Positions 28,472 through 37,794 of a stretch of DNA of 64,000 bases are shown here, one piece after another. The position numbers and the translations under genes are program-made. The stretch's first letter is position 1. Each line of letters begins with the position of its first letter. The notes beneath the pieces were generated by a model, which did no database searches, was not told the DNA's origin, and was given only the letters and a program-made list of their open reading frames with translations. The stretch comes from Pseudorhodobacter aquimaris (lineage in GTDB: Bacteria > Pseudomonadota > Alphaproteobacteria > Rhodobacterales > Rhodobacteraceae): positions 1 through 64,000 of the forward strand of contig NZ_LGHS01000070.1 in assembly GCF_001202025.1 (NCBI RefSeq), written 5' to 3'.

Positions 28472-29323
28472 ATGACCCACGGTACACAGACCAGCCCCGA
28501 CTGGATTGCAGTTGAGTGCACCGCTGCGCATATGCGCGCAACGGCGATGGGCACGGAGGGGCCCTTGGCCGAGGCTAAGGGGGATATCGGTGACGATGCC
28601 GAGGGCGCACTGTTGCGCCTGATCGCACCTTGGCTGTCGGCGCAGACGGTTCCGGTTATTGCCTGTGGTTGGAATGAGGCTCCGTATCGCGCGGTTCCTT
28701 GCACGCCTGTCGATGCGGCAACTCTGGTGGATATCCCGACCTCTGATACGCGGATTTCCTTGCAGATCGCCCCCGGCCTGTCCCAAGCCAACCCCGCCGA
28801 TATGATGCGTGGCGAAGAGGCGATGATTGCCGGTGCCTTGGCGTTGAATCCTGATTTTGACGGTGTGATCTGCTTGCCCGGCGCCCACTCCAGATGGGTC
28901 CATGTCAGCGCCAAAGAGGTGGTCAGCTTTCAGACCTTCCTGACGGGGGAACTGTTCGCCGCGCTCTCGCAGCATGATGATGCGCCTGACGGTTTTGATG
29001 CTGCGGCCTTTGAAAAGGCGCTGTCCGATACGCTTTCGCGGCCAGAAAGGCTGGCGGCGCGGCTGTTTTCCCTTCGGGCCGAGGCTGTGCTTGCAGGGCT
29101 TTCGGCGCAGGTGGCGCGCAGCCGTTTGGCGGGGCTTTTGATCGGGGCGGAACTGGCCGCCGCCAAGCCCTATTGGCTGGGCCAACCGATAATCCTGATT
29201 GGCGCGCCGGGGGAGTGTGACCATTATGCCCATGCGTTGCGGCAACAAGGCATCACAGCGGCCATGCTGGATGCGGGTGATTGCACGCTTGCGGGGCTGT
29301 CCAGATTGCGCGGTGCGCTTTGA
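28472..29323 (+). CDS. dgoK: 2-dehydro-3-deoxygalactonokinase
   Basis: A 283-residue DgoK-family kinase that would phosphorylate 2-keto-3-deoxygalactonate in the DeLey-Doudoroff galactose pathway. Family marks are DTRISLQIAPGLSQ-like text, MMRGEEAMIAGAL at about 112-124, the LPGAHSRWVHV motif, TFLTGELFAAL, and ARLFSLRAEAVLAGL. AAAGGGGATG precedes ATG 28472. The usual partner, an aldolase (dgoA), is not next to it; instead a transporter of the MFS follows at 29420. The first glycine-rich motif of sugar kinases is weak here (WIAVECTAAHMRA), so activity may be altered. Confidence 0.85.
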   Translation: MTHGTQTSPDWIAVECTAAHMRATAMGTEGPLAEAKGDIGDDAEGALLRLIAPWLSAQTVPVIACGWNEAPYRAVPCTPVDAATLVDIPTSDTRISLQIAPGLSQANPADMMRGEEAMIAGALALNPDFDGVICLPGAHSRWVHVSAKEVVSFQTFLTGELFAALSQHDDAPDGFDAAAFEKALSDTLSRPERLAARLFSLRAEAVLAGLSAQVARSRLAGLLIGAELAAAKPYWLGQPIILIGAPGECDHYAHALRQQGITAAMLDAGDCTLAGLSRLRGAL

Positions 29324-29419
29324 CGGGGGGCGCCCCCAAATTGCTACCCTTACAATTCAATGATTGACCGTTGCCTTGCCTATCCGCAAATTTGCGCACC
29401 ACTGTAACGGAGAGCGGCA

Positions 29420-30655
29420 ATGACCAAATCCCCCCTGTTCACGCCGGTCCTGATTGCCGGCTGTGCGATCTTGATGATCAATTTTGCGATCCGCGCCAGT
29501 TTTGGCGTGTTCCAGATCCCGATCGCGACAGAGTTCAACTGGCTGCGGTCGGATTTCTCGATGGCGATTGCGATCCAGAATTTGGCGTGGGGCATTGGCC
29601 AGCCTGTCTTTGGCGCCTTGGCGGAACGGTTTGGCGACCGTCGCGCGATTATTGCAGGCGCACTGCTTTATGCGGCGGGGCTGGTGCTGTCATCTATGGC
29701 GGTGACGCCGGGGCAGCATTGGCTGCTGGAAATTCTGGTGGGCTTTGGCATTGCGGGCACGGGCTTTGGCGTGATTCTGGCGATTGTGGGGCGCGCGTCC
29801 TCGGCTGAAAACCGCAGTCTGGCGCTGGGGATTGCCACAGCGGCCGGTTCGGCGGGGCAGGTGTTTGGCGCCCCCAGTGCCGAGATTTTGTTGCAATTTT
29901 ACAGCTGGCAGACCGTGTTCGTGATCTTTGCCGTCGTCATTCTATGCGTGCTTTTTGCGCTGCCATTTTTGCGCGCCCCGATCACGGCCACTAAGCAGGA
30001 ATTACAAGAAAGCCTTGGCACGGTCTTACGCCGCGCGTTCAAGGACCCGAGCTATACGATGATATTCCTCGGCTTTTTCTCATGCGGGTATCAGCTGGCG
30101 TTTATCACCGCGCATTTCCCGGCCTTTGTGACCGAGATGTGCGGGCCGATCAACCAAGCGGGGTATCTGGCGGCGATCGGGATTTCATCGACCTCGGCGC
30201 TGGGGGCGGTGGCGATCTCGGTGATCGGGTTGGCCAATATTGCGGGGGCGATCTATGCGGGGTGGCTGGGCAACCGCTATTCCAAGAAATACCTGCTGGC
30301 GGGGATTTATACGGCACGAACGGTTGCGGCGGCCGCCTTTATCCTGATGCCGATGACGCCCGCTTCGGTCTTGGTGTTTTCCTTGGTGATGGGCTCTTTG
30401 TGGCTGGCGACGGTGCCGCTGACATCGGGGTTGGTCGCGCATCTGTTTGGGCTGCGCTATATGGGCACGCTTTACGGTTTTGTGTTTCTAAGCCACCAGT
30501 TGGGGTCGTTTATGGGCGTCTGGCTGGGTGGCAAGATGTATGATCTGACCGGCGATTATACGTTGGTCTGGTGGATCGGCGTTGGCGTTGGTGCCTTTTC
30601 GGCGCTTGTGCATCTACCGATCCGCGAGCAGCGCAGCGAACTGGCCACTGCGTAA
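29420..30655 (+). CDS. Major facilitator superfamily transporter
   Basis: A 411-residue polytopic protein with about 12 hydrophobic segments. The MFS loop motif between helices 2 and 3 is FGALAERFGDRRA. The SFGVFQIPIATEF opening and overall pattern resemble the monocarboxylate/oxalate-formate group, so an organic acid substrate is likely but unproven. It lies 96 bp after dgoK and could import an acid sugar for that pathway, which is inference from position only. The next gene, asd, has its own ribosome binding site 70 bp on. Confidence 0.88.
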   Translation: MTKSPLFTPVLIAGCAILMINFAIRASFGVFQIPIATEFNWLRSDFSMAIAIQNLAWGIGQPVFGALAERFGDRRAIIAGALLYAAGLVLSSMAVTPGQHWLLEILVGFGIAGTGFGVILAIVGRASSAENRSLALGIATAAGSAGQVFGAPSAEILLQFYSWQTVFVIFAVVILCVLFALPFLRAPITATKQELQESLGTVLRRAFKDPSYTMIFLGFFSCGYQLAFITAHFPAFVTEMCGPINQAGYLAAIGISSTSALGAVAISVIGLANIAGAIYAGWLGNRYSKKYLLAGIYTARTVAAAAFILMPMTPASVLVFSLVMGSLWLATVPLTSGLVAHLFGLRYMGTLYGFVFLSHQLGSFMGVWLGGKMYDLTGDYTLVWWIGVGVGAFSALVHLPIREQRSELATA

Positions 30656-30725
30656 AGTGGTGCTTGGCCCTTCCCCTCGGGGCTGCTTTGGGGTATGGCG
30701 CGGACGGACATAAATGGAGGCCATG

Positions 30726-31747
30726 ATGGGCTATAGAGTCGCTGTCGTTGGGGCCACGGGCAACGTGGGCCGCGAAATGCTGAATATCCTCGCTGAGCGG
30801 GAATTCCCGGTGGATGAGATTGTGGCGCTTGCGTCGCGTAAATCCATGGGAACAGAAGTCAGTTTTGGCGACAAGACCTTGAAATGCAAAGATCTTGATA
30901 CCTTTGATTTCACCGGTTGGGATATGGCGCTTTTTGCCGTCGGCTCTGATGCGACCAAGATTTATGCGCCCAAGGCGGCGGCTTCGGGCTGTGTGGTGAT
31001 CGATAACTCCAGCCTTTACCGCTATGATCCGGATGTGCCACTGATCGTGCCAGAGGTGAATGCCGATGCGGTGCTTGGCTATCAGAAAAAGATGATCATC
31101 GCGAACCCGAACTGTTCGACCGCCCAGATGGTTGTGGCGTTGAAGCCTTTGCATACCGCGCGACGATCAAGCGGGTTGTGGTCTCGACCTATCAATCCGT
31201 GTCGGGTGCGGGTAAAGAGGGTATCGACGAGCTTTGGGACCAGACCAAAAGCATCTATAACCCGACCGACGACCAGCCCGCCAAGAAATTCACCAAGCAG
31301 ATCGCCTTCAACGTGATCCCGCATATCGATGTTTTCCTCGATGACGGTTCCACCAAGGAAGAGTGGAAGATGGTCGCGGAAACCAAAAAGATCATGGGCA
31401 AGGATATCAAGGTCACCGCAACCTGCGTGCGGGTACCGGTCTTTGTCGGTCACTCCGAATCGATCAACATCGAGACCGAAGAGTTTCTGGACGAACATGA
31501 GGCCCGCGATATCCTGCGTGAGGCGCCGGGCATCATGGTTGTCGATAAGCGCGAAGATGGTGGCTATGTAACGCCGGTGGAATGTGTCGGCGATTTCGCA
31601 ACGTTCATCAGCCGCATTCGTCAGGACAGCACCATCGATAACGGCCTCAACCTGTGGTGCGTTTCCGACAACCTGCGCAAGGGTGCTGCGTTGAACGCGG
31701 TGCAGATCGCCGAGGTTCTGGGTCAGCGCTGCTTGAAAAAGGGCTAA
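30726..31747 (+). pseudogene. asd: Aspartate-semialdehyde dehydrogenase gene with a one-base frameshift
   Basis: Asd reduces aspartyl phosphate to the semialdehyde on the way to lysine, diaminopimelate, threonine and methionine. The first part (MGYRVAVVGATGNVGREML) has the NADP motif and catalytic Cys130 in NPNCSTAQM. After His143 the frame is lost: restoring one G between 31154 and 31155 (CATACC to CATGACC) gives HDRATIKRVVVSTYQ and joins perfectly to the second part, which has VSGAGKEG, GHSESINIE and the normal C-terminus. The total length is then normal, about 340 residues. Asd supplies cell-wall precursors and is usually essential, so a sequencing or assembly error is as likely as true inactivation. 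A terminator follows. Confidence 0.93.
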
Positions 31748-31773
31748 ACCCTCTGTGACGGATCTATCTTGAA

Positions 31774-31805
31774 GCCTCGCCCTTTCGGGGGCGGGGTTTT
31801 CTTTT
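31774..31805 (+). terminator. asd terminator
   Basis: A GC-rich stem (CCTCGCCC with GGGGCGGGG around TTTCG) is followed by TTTTCTTTT, 27 bp after the asd stop. Confidence 0.85.
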
Positions 31806-31807
31806 GG

Positions 31808-32518
31808 TTAGCCGATCCATCCGCGCAGAACCTGCATCATGTTGGTGAACCAGCCAGAGGCGCTGCCTTGGGCGATCTGCAACCAGCTTGCGATGAGTGT
31901 TTCATAACTACGCACCCAATCGATGAAGTAATGCTTCAAAATCTCTTTGCCGCCGCTTTTGGTGACCGCTTTGATCGCTCTCCCAAAGGCCCCGAGCATA
32001 TTCCACAGCCTCGCCCGCAGGGTTTTCTCACCTATCTCGGCGGATGGCCCTTTGCCCTTTGCGGCGGCAAGATCATCTGCCATCGCGGCTTGATCTTCGG
32101 CGTCCAGCGCCAATGGTCTGTTTTCAAGGCTTTGAACCAGCGGTTCGGCGGCCGCGATTTCCTCTGGGCGGCGTTGACCGGTTAGGCCTGCCAACATCTG
32201 CGCGTGAATATCGGCGGCATTGGGAAAGCCTATGAAAAACAGCCCATGCGTTTCGACCAGATCTTTCAGGACGGCAGTGATCAGCGGGGGCATCATGTCA
32301 TTCAGACGGCCAAGATTTTCGGCCTTTGCATCGGCCTCATAGGCCACACGCAGGGTATTGCCTGCCGAATAGAGCCGCTTGAGGCGTATTCCGGCCAAGG
32401 GCTTGGCAATCTGGGTGCGGTAATGTTCTGCCGAGCGGCGCAGCCCGGCCCATTCGTTCGAGGCGCCGATTGCCTCAATCAGGGTTGCGGCCTTATCGAC
32501 AAGGTCTTCGCGCAGGCC
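31808..32518 (-). pseudogene. C-terminal part of an LRR protein gene, cut off by an in-frame stop
   Basis: Downstream of the TAA at 32519-32521 the same reading frame stays open to 31808 for about 236 codons. It begins GLREDLVDKAATLIEAIG, so the upstream gene would simply continue if that stop were a sense codon (the preceding codon is CAA). The text is alpha-helical and ends with two amphipathic or membrane-near helices (HYFIDWVRSYETLIASWL and ASGWFTNMMQVLRGWIG). The first possible start inside it is TTG 32398, with no convincing ribosome binding site. I read it as the severed C-terminal half of one roughly 440-residue protein; a separate small gene is less likely. Confidence 0.65.
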
Positions 32519-33133
32519 TTATTGATCTTCGTCCCCGCCAAGCGGCGCGCTGTCTTGGGACCGCATCGGGCCATCAGGCGGCAGGACGTATCCGGGGGCC
32601 AGTGGCGCATCGGCCACGACGTCCCCCGGCGGCACCCAGCCTGCGTCGATCAGGTCCAGAAGGGCTTGGGCGCGTCCTTGGCGGCGTTTGATCATTGAAA
32701 TTGCGGCAATCCGCTCGTCTGATTTGGCCGCAGTGCAGTGGTCAAATGCTAAATGGTAACGATCTGATGCTGCTGCCTTGCTTGCAAAGTCGCGTAGTGG
32801 GCGTATGTCGGAAATCTGGGTCTCGTTGAGATGCAGTATTCTCAATATGTCCAATGTGTTGATGTGGGACAGTGCCGCTTCTGTAATTGGCGTATAAGAA
32901 AGGAGCAGTGAGTCCACATGGGGAAGATTACGGAGAGGCGCGATGCCCGCATCTGTGAGGCGGGTGCTATTGAAATTGAGATGCACCAGCCCGGAAAGCT
33001 CGGCAATGCTAGGGGGCAACTCTTCGAGCGCTTGGGTTTCGCCTCCATTGAAGTCGAGGTCCTCGTCACCATCCCGCTTTGCCTTCGCGATCATCCGTTC
33101 GGCGGCGGCATAGGCTTTTTCTGCGTCTGTCAT
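32519..33133 (-). CDS. Leucine-rich repeat protein, apparently truncated
   Basis: A 204-residue protein. An N-terminal helix (AYAAAERMIAKAKRDGD) is followed by about four leucine-rich repeats at 30-115 with the pattern LxxLxxLxLxxTxIxD: ALEELPPSIAELSGLVHLN, LPHVDSLLLSYTPITE, LDILRILHLNETQISDI. From about 120 on it is helical (SMIKRRQGRAQALLDLIDAG). LRR arcs usually bind proteins; the partner is unknown. I recall LRR proteins with this AYAAAER start and a longer C-terminal half in Rhodobacteraceae. The open frame continues after the stop, so this is probably the N-terminal piece of an interrupted gene. ATG 33133 has AAGG six bases upstream; it follows the carbonic anhydrase gene by 47 bp. Confidence 0.7.
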   Translation of the reverse strand: MTDAEKAYAAAERMIAKAKRDGDEDLDFNGGETQALEELPPSIAELSGLVHLNFNSTRLTDAGIAPLRNLPHVDSLLLSYTPITEAALSHINTLDILRILHLNETQISDIRPLRDFASKAAASDRYHLAFDHCTAAKSDERIAAISMIKRRQGRAQALLDLIDAGWVPPGDVVADAPLAPGYVLPPDGPMRSQDSAPLGGDEDQ

Positions 33134-33180
33134 GCGCGGCCTTTTTTGCGGGCGGTCGGGGGCGGGCCCCGACCCTTACC

Positions 33181-33828
33181 TTAGATTTTGACAAAACCGC
33201 CTTTGGTCGGGTCGTATTGTTCCAGCGCGCCTTCGCCCACATCGGTCCAAAGGCCGTGAATTGTCAGACGGTCATCCTCGACTGCGGCTTTCACAAAGGG
33301 AAAGGTCATCAGGTTTTCAAGGCTTATCAGCACCGCTTCCTTTTCCAGCGCGCGGGTGCGATCAGGCTCATCAATCTCTTTGACCCGCTCATAGCCGGGG
33401 CGCAGGATATCCATCCAGCGGCCCACAAAGCTGGAGCTTTCCAGCAGTTCGGGTGCATTGCCGCTGCACATATCATGACAGCCCTTGACCCCGCCACAGT
33501 TGGAATGGCCCAAAACGACGATATGAGCGACCTTGAGCGCCTGCACGGCATATTCGACCGTGGCCGAGGTGCCGTGATTCTTGCCGTCCGGCGTATAGGG
33601 CGGCACGAGGCTTGCGATATTGCGGTGGATGAAAAACTCGCCTTCATCCGCGCCGAAGATCGAGGTGACATGTACGCGGCTGTCACAGCAGGAAATCACC
33701 ATCGCGCGCGGGTGTTGGCCAGATTCCGCCAGTCGCCGGTACCACGCCTTGTTGTCGCCATAGGTCGTGGCGCGCCAGCCATGATAGCGTTGGATCAGAT
33801 AGCTGGGCAGCGGTTTGGCGTTATGCAT
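33181..33828 (-). CDS. Beta-class carbonic anhydrase
   Basis: A 215-residue zinc enzyme converting CO2 and bicarbonate. The zinc ligands are Cys48 (CCDSR), His108 and Cys111 (GHSNCGG), with Asp49 and Arg51 forming the regulatory dyad. The ATG at 33828 (MHNAKPLPSYLIQRY) has AAGGAG six to seven bases upstream; the open frame beyond to 33906 is not part of the family. Its product probably supplies bicarbonate for biosynthetic carboxylations. It is upstream of, and on the same strand as, the interrupted LRR gene. Confidence 0.95.
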   Translation of the reverse strand: MHNAKPLPSYLIQRYHGWRATTYGDNKAWYRRLAESGQHPRAMVISCCDSRVHVTSIFGADEGEFFIHRNIASLVPPYTPDGKNHGTSATVEYAVQALKVAHIVVLGHSNCGGVKGCHDMCSGNAPELLESSSFVGRWMDILRPGYERVKEIDEPDRTRALEKEAVLISLENLMTFPFVKAAVEDDRLTIHGLWTDVGEGALEQYDPTKGGFVKI

Positions 33829-33965
33829 AGGGTGCTCCTTGAACAAGTGGTGGAGTATTAGAGGCTGGTTTAGAAAAATTCGAGAGGTTTCATGCTTGGG
33901 CGGCAACCTTTTCTTCAGGTCTTTTGGTCAGATTGGCCGTCGGTGTGTTGGAGTATGAGGGTGAA

Positions 33966-34349
33966 ATGAGTGCAACGATAATGAAACTTAAGCCGAATGA
34001 CCGGATTTGCCAGGACGCAGAGCCGATCGCCCTGATTTATCGGTCAATGGGCACGAAGGTTGCCGAAGAGGTTGTAAGCCGTGCGTTGAACGAACTTACC
34101 TTGTCGATATCCGGCATGGCACAGCAGGTAGAGGGCAAGGATCTGATGACCCTTGCGCGCCAGCTGCGTCGGCTGGAGCGTATGGCCACGCAACTGGGGT
34201 TGGTAAGCCTTAGTCGCGTTGCGCTTGATGTGCGCAACTGTCTGGAGGGAGAGGATGTGACCGCATTTGCGGCTGTTTGGGCCCGGTTCTTGCGGGTTGC
34301 CAAGCGGTCTTTGGCCGCCGAGAACGGTGCGCTCGACCAGCAGATCTAG
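33966..34349 (+). CDS. Small helical protein of unknown function, 127 aa
   Basis: A 127-residue, largely alpha-helical, soluble protein starting MSATIMKLKPNDRICQDAEP. The helical middle (VVSRALNELTLSISGMAQQ, DLMTLARQLRRLERMATQLG, VALDVRNCLEG) resembles an Hpt-like four-helix bundle in outline, but I see no phosphorylatable histidine in the usual place, so that is only a guess. I recall similar genes upstream of leucyl aminopeptidase in other Rhodobacteraceae. ATG 33966 is chosen, with GAGGGTGAA directly upstream; a GTG at 33924 would add 14 residues. Confidence 0.75.
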   Translation: MSATIMKLKPNDRICQDAEPIALIYRSMGTKVAEEVVSRALNELTLSISGMAQQVEGKDLMTLARQLRRLERMATQLGLVSLSRVALDVRNCLEGEDVTAFAAVWARFLRVAKRSLAAENGALDQQI

Positions 34350-34427
34350 GCACCGGACAGAGAAAAATGGCGCAGGGCCGGTTTTTGGGTTTCGGTTCCG
34401 GGTTGAAACGTCCTAGGGTCTGCGAAA

Positions 34428-35828
34428 ATGCCCAAGGATGGAACTTCTGAAATGGTTGAATTTGCCCCTGCTGACTGTGCCTCTCGTCCGATCCATATTG
34501 TTGCAGAGGAGGTTTTGGGTGATTGGCTTGCCACGCAGTCGGCTACGGTACAGGCATGGTTGACGACGACCGGCTTCAAGGCGGGGTTGGGACAGCTTGC
34601 ATTGCTTCCGGGGGATGATGGCGGGGTCGGTGCGGCTGTGCTTGGCTATGGCACGTCAAAGGCACGGGCGCGTAGCCGGTTTGGCATGGCGACGTCTTTG
34701 CCTGCGGGGGATTGGCATTATCAGACCGATCTGACGGGCGATGCTTTGGATGAGGTGGTTCTGGCCTGGCTGTTGGCACAATACCGGTTTGACCGTTACC
34801 GCAGCACTGACAAAGAGCAGCCGCGTCTGAAAGTCCCCGCAGGGGTGGACGCTGCGCGCCTGTTGGCCATGGCTGAGGGCGAATATCTGACGCGTGATTT
34901 GATCAACACCCCTGCCAACGATATGGGGCCGCAAGAATTGGAGGATGCGTTTTGCAAGCTGGCTGATCGACACGGCGCCAACGTGCAGGTGACGCGCGGT
35001 GATGATTTGCTGGCGCAGAACCTGCCTATGATCCATGCGGTCGGGCGCGCCTCACCCCGCGCGCCGCGGTTGCTGGATATGCGCTGGGGCGATGCAGGCC
35101 CCCAAGTGGTGCTTGTCGGCAAGGGGGTGTGTTTTGATACCGGCGGGCTGGATATCAAACCGCCGGCCAGCATGTTATTGATGAAAAAGGATATGGGCGG
35201 CGCGGCGACGGTGTTGGGCCTTGCGCATATGATCATGGCGTTGGGCCTGCGGTTGCGCTTGCGGGTTTTGGTGCCCGCGGTGGAAAATGCCATCGCTGGC
35301 TCTGCGATGCGGCCGGGGGATATTCTGACCTCGCGCAAAGGCTTGACGGTGGAGGTGAATAACACCGATGCCGAGGGGCGTCTGGTTCTGGCCGATGCGC
35401 TGGCGCTGGCCGATGAGGGCGAGACCGATCTGGTAATTTCCATGGCGACCCTGACGGGGGCGGCGCGGGTTGCGGTCGGGCCGGATCTGGCACCGTTTTT
35501 CACCGATGACGAGGGTTTTGCCTCAGCCCTTTCCACGGCCGGGATGCAGGCGCGCGACCCTGTGTGGCGCTTGCCGCTTTGGCCCGGCTATGAGGCGATG
35601 ATTGAGCCGGGGATTGCCGATCTGGACAATGCGCCTGCGGGTGGTTTTGCGGGTGCCAGCACGGCGGCCCTGTTCTTGCGGCGTTTCGTCGATAACCCCG
35701 CCTATGTGCATTTCGACATCTACGGGCATCAACCGACAGCCGCCCCCGCGCGTCCCAAAGGGGGCGCCGGGCAGGGCGCACGGGCGATTCTGGCCGCCTT
35801 GCCGCAGATGCTTGGAAAGGATTTGTAA
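34428..35828 (+). CDS. Leucyl aminopeptidase family protein (M17)
   Basis: A 466-residue M17 cytosolic aminopeptidase removing N-terminal residues from peptides with two metal ions. The catalytic domain (from about 165) shows [19 protein letters not shown] with a metal Asp, the lysine-bearing [13 protein letters not shown], and [14 protein letters not shown], the family signature with metal Asp/Glu and catalytic Arg. The N-terminal domain is less conserved. The stop and the next ATG overlap by one base (TAATG), so it is translationally coupled to the NlpC/P60 gene, a pairing that suggests joint turnover of peptides from cell-wall recycling. Confidence 0.94.
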   Translation: MPKDGTSEMVEFAPADCASRPIHIVAEEVLGDWLATQSATVQAWLTTTGFKAGLGQLALLPGDDGGVGAAVLGYGTSKARARSRFGMATSLPAGDWHYQTDLTGDALDEVVLAWLLAQYRFDRYRSTDKEQPRLKVPAGVDAARLLAMAEGEYLTRDLINTPANDMGPQELEDAFCKLADRHGANVQVTRGDDLLAQNLPMIHAVGRASPRAPRLLDMRWGDAGPQVVLVGKGVCFDTGGLDIKPPASMLLMKKDMGGAATVLGLAHMIMALGLRLRLRVLVPAVENAIAGSAMRPGDILTSRKGLTVEVNNTDAEGRLVLADALALADEGETDLVISMATLTGAARVAVGPDLAPFFTDDEGFASALSTAGMQARDPVWRLPLWPGYEAMIEPGIADLDNAPAGGFAGASTAALFLRRFVDNPAYVHFDIYGHQPTAAPARPKGGAGQGARAILAALPQMLGKDL

Positions 35829-36667
35829 TGAACGCACCTGTCTTTGACCGGCGGTTGACGCTTGCGAATGAACGGGTGGCCGATATCGCCCTTCAGGGGC
35901 AGGTTGCCGCCCCCGCCTATGCCGATGCGATCCCATGTGAGGTTGCGGTGCCGGTGGTCGATCTGTTGCGCAGCCCCGATGGCCCGCGTGACCGCCAGCT
36001 TTTGCTGGGCGATGGCTTTGATGTAATTGAATACCATGAGGGTTTTGCTTTCGGGCGGGCCGGCAAGGACGGCTATTGCGGCTATATCCCCGAAACCGCT
36101 CTTTGTGCGCCAACAGGGGCGACGCATTGGCTTGCCGCCCCCGCAAGCCATCTTTATTCCGAGCCGCGTGCGCAGGCACCGCAATCGGTCGGCATCAGTT
36201 TCGGCACCCGTCTGCATGTGGTTGATCAGACGGGCGCGTTTACCGAAACCCCGCACGGTTTTGTGCCGACGGGCCATTTGCAGTCTTTGGGCAGCTGGTA
36301 CAACGATCCAGTTGAGGTGGCGCGGCTGTTTCTGGGCACGCCCTATCTTTGGGGCGGCAACAGCCATTCCGGCATCGATTGCTCTGGCCTGATACAGCTC
36401 GCGCATCTGGCCTGCGGGATCGCCTGTCCCGGTGACAGCGATATGCAAGAGCGTATGGGTCAGGCTGTGCGCGAAGGGGAGGCGCCGCGGCGTGGCGATC
36501 TGTTATTCTGGAAGGGCCATGTTGCGATGATGGTCGATACAGAGCTGATGATCCACGCCACCGGTGCCTTCATGGCCACCGTGATGGAGCCCGCAGCCGA
36601 GGCGATCACCCGCATCCGGCACAATGGCGGCGGTGAGGTGACAGCGCGGCGCAGGCCAAGGGGCTGA
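35828..36667 (+). CDS. NlpC/P60 family cell-wall peptidase
   Basis: A 279-residue protein. Residues 1-150 contain two SH3-like domains ([19 protein letters not shown] and [10 protein letters not shown] regions), then the C40 peptidase domain with the triad Cys185 (GIDCSGLIQ), His231 (FWKGHVAMM) and His243 (MIHATG). Such enzymes cut gamma-D-glutamyl-diaminopimelate bonds in peptidoglycan peptides. No signal peptide is visible, so it probably acts on recycled muropeptides in the cytoplasm, like Bacillus YkfC, in line with its coupling to an aminopeptidase. Start overlaps the previous stop by one base. Confidence 0.92.
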   Translation: MNAPVFDRRLTLANERVADIALQGQVAAPAYADAIPCEVAVPVVDLLRSPDGPRDRQLLLGDGFDVIEYHEGFAFGRAGKDGYCGYIPETALCAPTGATHWLAAPASHLYSEPRAQAPQSVGISFGTRLHVVDQTGAFTETPHGFVPTGHLQSLGSWYNDPVEVARLFLGTPYLWGGNSHSGIDCSGLIQLAHLACGIACPGDSDMQERMGQAVREGEAPRRGDLLFWKGHVAMMVDTELMIHATGAFMATVMEPAAEAITRIRHNGGGEVTARRRPRG

Positions 36668-36826
36668 CTCGCCTGCCGACAGATGGCTTTTGTTGGCCGA
36701 TTTGCCGCAAACCTGCAAAAAATGTCCTAAACGCCCCCTTTTCGGGGATTTTACGCCGCTAGGCCTTGACCTGCGCCTGTGGAAATGGCCGTTCTGGACA
36801 AAATGAACCAAGGAAGAGATCGCCGC

Positions 36827-37648
36827 GTGACAATTGCTCCAGTAAACCGCCGGACTTTTTTATCTGTTGCGGGCACCGCCCTTCTGGGGGCCTGCGCCAA
36901 CAGTCAGGCGATCATCCCGTCAGCCGGATTTATCGAGGGCTATGGCCCGGTCTATGACAGTGGCTATGCCTTGCCGGGCATCCCCTCAACCTATCTGGGC
37001 GGGGTGAACCGCCGGATTACCGGCACCTATCTGGGGGAACAGCCCCCCGGTACCATTGATGTCGATCCCTATGCCAAATTCCTGTATTTCGTGCGCGAAG
37101 GGGCCAATTCCGTGCGCTTTCCGATCGGCGCAGGTCGGGCAGGGCGCAGCTTTTCCGGCGATGGCGTGATTCGGGTCAAGAAAAAATGGCCGGGCTGGAC
37201 ACCGACCAAGAACATGCTGCGCACCGAGCCGGAAATTTACGGGCCGTTTGCACGCGGTATCCCCGGCGGTTTGCGCAGCCCATTAGGCGCGCGCGCGCTC
37301 TATCTCTATCGTGGCGGGCGCGATACCTATTACCGGATCCACGGCACCAATGCGCTTGATTCCATCGGGAATTCCAGCTCGGCCGGTTGTATCCGCATGT
37401 TCAATCAGGATGTGATCGCGCTTTATGATATGGTGCCGTTGGATACCCGTGTTCACGTCCGATCTGAGGCGGAATCACTTCGGGTGGACCCCGAGAATTT
37501 CAACCGCGGCGCAGAGGTTCCGGCCGAGCGCGTCGATCCCGAGCTTGTCTATGGCGACGAGGCGCTTGCCAATGATCGCAGCCCGGTTTTCGATGATCCG
37601 CGCGACGGTATGGTGCCGGGAATGGATGCGGGCAACGTCCCGCTTTGA
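36827..37648 (+). CDS. L,D-transpeptidase (YkuD) with Tat-type lipoprotein signal
   Basis: A 273-residue exported enzyme. The N-terminus NRRTFLSVAGTALLGACANS combines a twin-arginine motif with a lipobox (LLGAC), so the mature protein is probably a lipid-anchored periplasmic protein. The YkuD domain ends in the catalytic motif YRIHGTNALDSIGNSSSAGC followed by IRM, with His and Cys as expected. It forms 3-3 cross-links in peptidoglycan or attaches proteins to it. The start is uncertain: GTG 36827 gives a normal Tat n-region, with AAGGAAG ten bases upstream; ATG 36803 would add eight residues. Confidence 0.9.
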   Translation: MTIAPVNRRTFLSVAGTALLGACANSQAIIPSAGFIEGYGPVYDSGYALPGIPSTYLGGVNRRITGTYLGEQPPGTIDVDPYAKFLYFVREGANSVRFPIGAGRAGRSFSGDGVIRVKKKWPGWTPTKNMLRTEPEIYGPFARGIPGGLRSPLGARALYLYRGGRDTYYRIHGTNALDSIGNSSSAGCIRMFNQDVIALYDMVPLDTRVHVRSEAESLRVDPENFNRGAEVPAERVDPELVYGDEALANDRSPVFDDPRDGMVPGMDAGNVPL

Positions 37649-37794
37649 TGGTGGGGCAGGGGGTGCGCGCAATCTTGTGACCGCCCCTTTGCAAGGCAAT
37701 TAACGGGACCGCCACGCAAGATTATTACTGGTGGAGCATTGTCTCGGCCTGTATAAGGCGGCTTCCATCCCTCTTGAAGGAGCGCAAGAGAGAC

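Noticed and set aside
33868-33885. TTTAGAA-N3-TTC half match to an Irr box upstream of the carbonic anhydrase gene
   Set aside because: Only the left half matches; the right half reads TTCGAGA, so it is probably chance.
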